From: JBHJGU01 sp050331475 | Lineage (GTDB): Bacteria; Pseudomonadota; Alphaproteobacteria; Caulobacterales; Maricaulaceae | Length of the DNA: 31,566 nucleotides | Direction: 5' to 3' | Assembly: GCA_050331475.1 (NCBI GenBank) | Contig: JBHJGU010000103.1 | Location: 1 to 31,566, forward strand | Shown: positions 30,862-31,566 of the stretch, piece by piece | Numbering within the stretch: position 1 is the first letter of the stretch | Layout of the letters: each line of letters begins with the position of its first letter | Made by a program: the position numbers and the translations under genes | The notes under the pieces: model-generated | Told to the model about the DNA's origin: nothing | The model's input: the letters and a program-made list of their open reading frames with translations, nothing else | Databases searched by the model: none

Positions 30862-31566
30862 ATGACACACCTAAAGCGTGCTAACTTTAAAACGTTAGCC
30901 GTCGCGAGTGCGGCGGGCCTAGCGTCAATTCCCACCTCACCAGTCTATGCTGACGACAGTCTGACCGTCGGTGGCGGGGCGGGCGTCGCCCCCCGGTTTA
31001 TTGGCTCGGACGAGGTGACGCCGATCCCGTTTCCGTTTCTCGAGTACACCCGCAACGGACGCACGCTGCGCACAAACCAGTTCGGCTTTGAAGCCGACTT
31101 AACCAATAGCGGGAACTGGGACTTTGGCCCCATTGTCCGGATCGATCAGGGGCGTAATGACTTCCAAAGTGCGAGCAACGCGGTCATTGAAACGCTCGAT
31201 GATGTCAGCGCCGCGGTGGAAATCGGCGGCTTCATCGAAACGGCCCGGCCCATCTTAGCGCCCGATGACGGGGCCCCGCTCTTGTTCACCGCTCGGGCCT
31301 CCCTCGTTGACGCCATTGGCGGCCATAACGGGTTTCTGGTTGAGCCCAGCGTCGGTCTCTTGCGGCCCGGTCAGAAGTGGACCTACGCCGCGTCCTTAAC
31401 GACAACCTATGCGTCGGGATTGTTCCAGGACGCTTTCTTCAGCGTTGACGCCGCCAATGCGGCCGCCTCGGGACTCGACGTCTTCGACGCGGGCGCGGGG
31501 TTCAGAGATGTCGGCGTGTCCAGCCTCCTGTCCTATAAGTTGTCGAAGAGACGGTGGCTCAATTCG
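30862..31566 (+). CDS. MipA/OmpV family outer-membrane protein (3' end cut by window edge)
   Basis: 235 codons are visible; the frame is open at the right edge. The start ATG 30862 is preceded by GGAGA. Residues 1-31 form a signal peptide (hydrophobic AVASAAGLASIPTSPVYA). The mature part opens with DSLTVGGGAGVAPRFIGSDEVTPIPFPFLEY, the MipA/OmpV beginning, followed by alternating beta-strands (RTNQFGFEADL, NWDFGPIVRID) of an outer-membrane barrel. MipA binds the lytic transglycosylase MltA in E. coli; many homologues are simply porin-like, so no specific role is claimed. Expression is probably controlled by the divergent LysR protein. Confidence 0.85.
   Translation, partial: MTHLKRANFKTLAVASAAGLASIPTSPVYADDSLTVGGGAGVAPRFIGSDEVTPIPFPFLEYTRNGRTLRTNQFGFEADLTNSGNWDFGPIVRIDQGRNDFQSASNAVIETLDDVSAAVEIGGFIETARPILAPDDGAPLLFTARASLVDAIGGHNGFLVEPSVGLLRPGQKWTYAASLTTTYASGLFQDAFFSVDAANAAASGLDVFDAGAGFRDVGVSSLLSYKLSKRRWLNS

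Noticed and set aside
1..31566. Search for CRISPR arrays, insertion sequences, integrases, toxin-antitoxin pairs, tRNA or rRNA genes.
   Set aside because: No direct repeat arrays, transposase or integrase motifs, or RNA gene signatures were seen when reading the window.

Overview
The window is GC-rich chromosomal DNA (about 65 percent G+C by eye) from an alphaproteobacterium. The lineage evidence is an alphaproteobacterial-type SOS box (GTTC-N7-GTTC), a nadA-nadB-nadC operon headed by a NadQ-type (COG4111) regulator, a glyQ/glyS two-subunit glycyl-tRNA synthetase, pyruvate phosphate dikinase beside it, and an alphaproteobacterial family-4-like uracil-DNA glycosylase. The style suggests a marine Caulobacterales/Maricaulales/Parvularculales-like organism, but the genus is an inference. 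Gene density is high: no stretch over 300 bases lacks a gene, and there are no rRNA, tRNA, CRISPR or insertion-sequence features that I can support.

Layout. 1-724 (minus, cut by the edge): PA0069-family radical SAM protein with an SOS box at its start. 847-2129 (plus): two coupled rSAM/selenodomain-associated transferases (TIGR04283 and TIGR04282). 2097-2903 (minus): uracil-DNA glycosylase. 3059-4729 (plus): ETF-ubiquinone oxidoreductase broken by an in-frame TAG. 4794-7393 (plus): TPR lipoprotein and ispE. 7498-8520 (plus): MraY/WecA-like transferase. 8517-9536 (minus): polyprenyl diphosphate synthase. 9652-10639 (plus): DUF2007 protein and a TrmN6-like methyltransferase. 10753-17780 (plus): small membrane protein, glyQ, GST, cupin, glyS, ppdK. 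17973-18740 (plus): SleB-like cell wall hydrolase.

25139 down to 18771 (minus) is a seven-gene block: HD hydrolase, tyrosine phosphatase, nadQ, [operator], nadA, periplasmic protein, nadB, nadC. NadB and NadA make quinolinate from aspartate and NadC converts it to nicotinate mononucleotide. NadQ probably represses them through the palindromes in front of nadA. 25246-27078 (plus): universal stress protein, an unknown protein and a second GST. 27097-27825 (minus) is an AT-rich island with an amidase, probably acquired by transfer. 27903-29783 (minus): a KAS III enzyme and tag. 29843-30745 (minus) is a LysR regulator divergent from a MipA/OmpV outer-membrane protein cut by the right edge.

No clearly new multi-gene system stands out. 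The most notable points are: the SOS box before the radical SAM gene; a strong Shine-Dalgarno separated from its start codon by a perfect hairpin (7469-7500); the amber codon in ETF-QO; substitutions at normally invariant positions in NadA (Cys to Ser at an expected Fe-S ligand) and PpdK (Gly to Trp beside the catalytic Cys); the triple half-site operator before nadA; and the foreign-looking cytoplasmic amidase.
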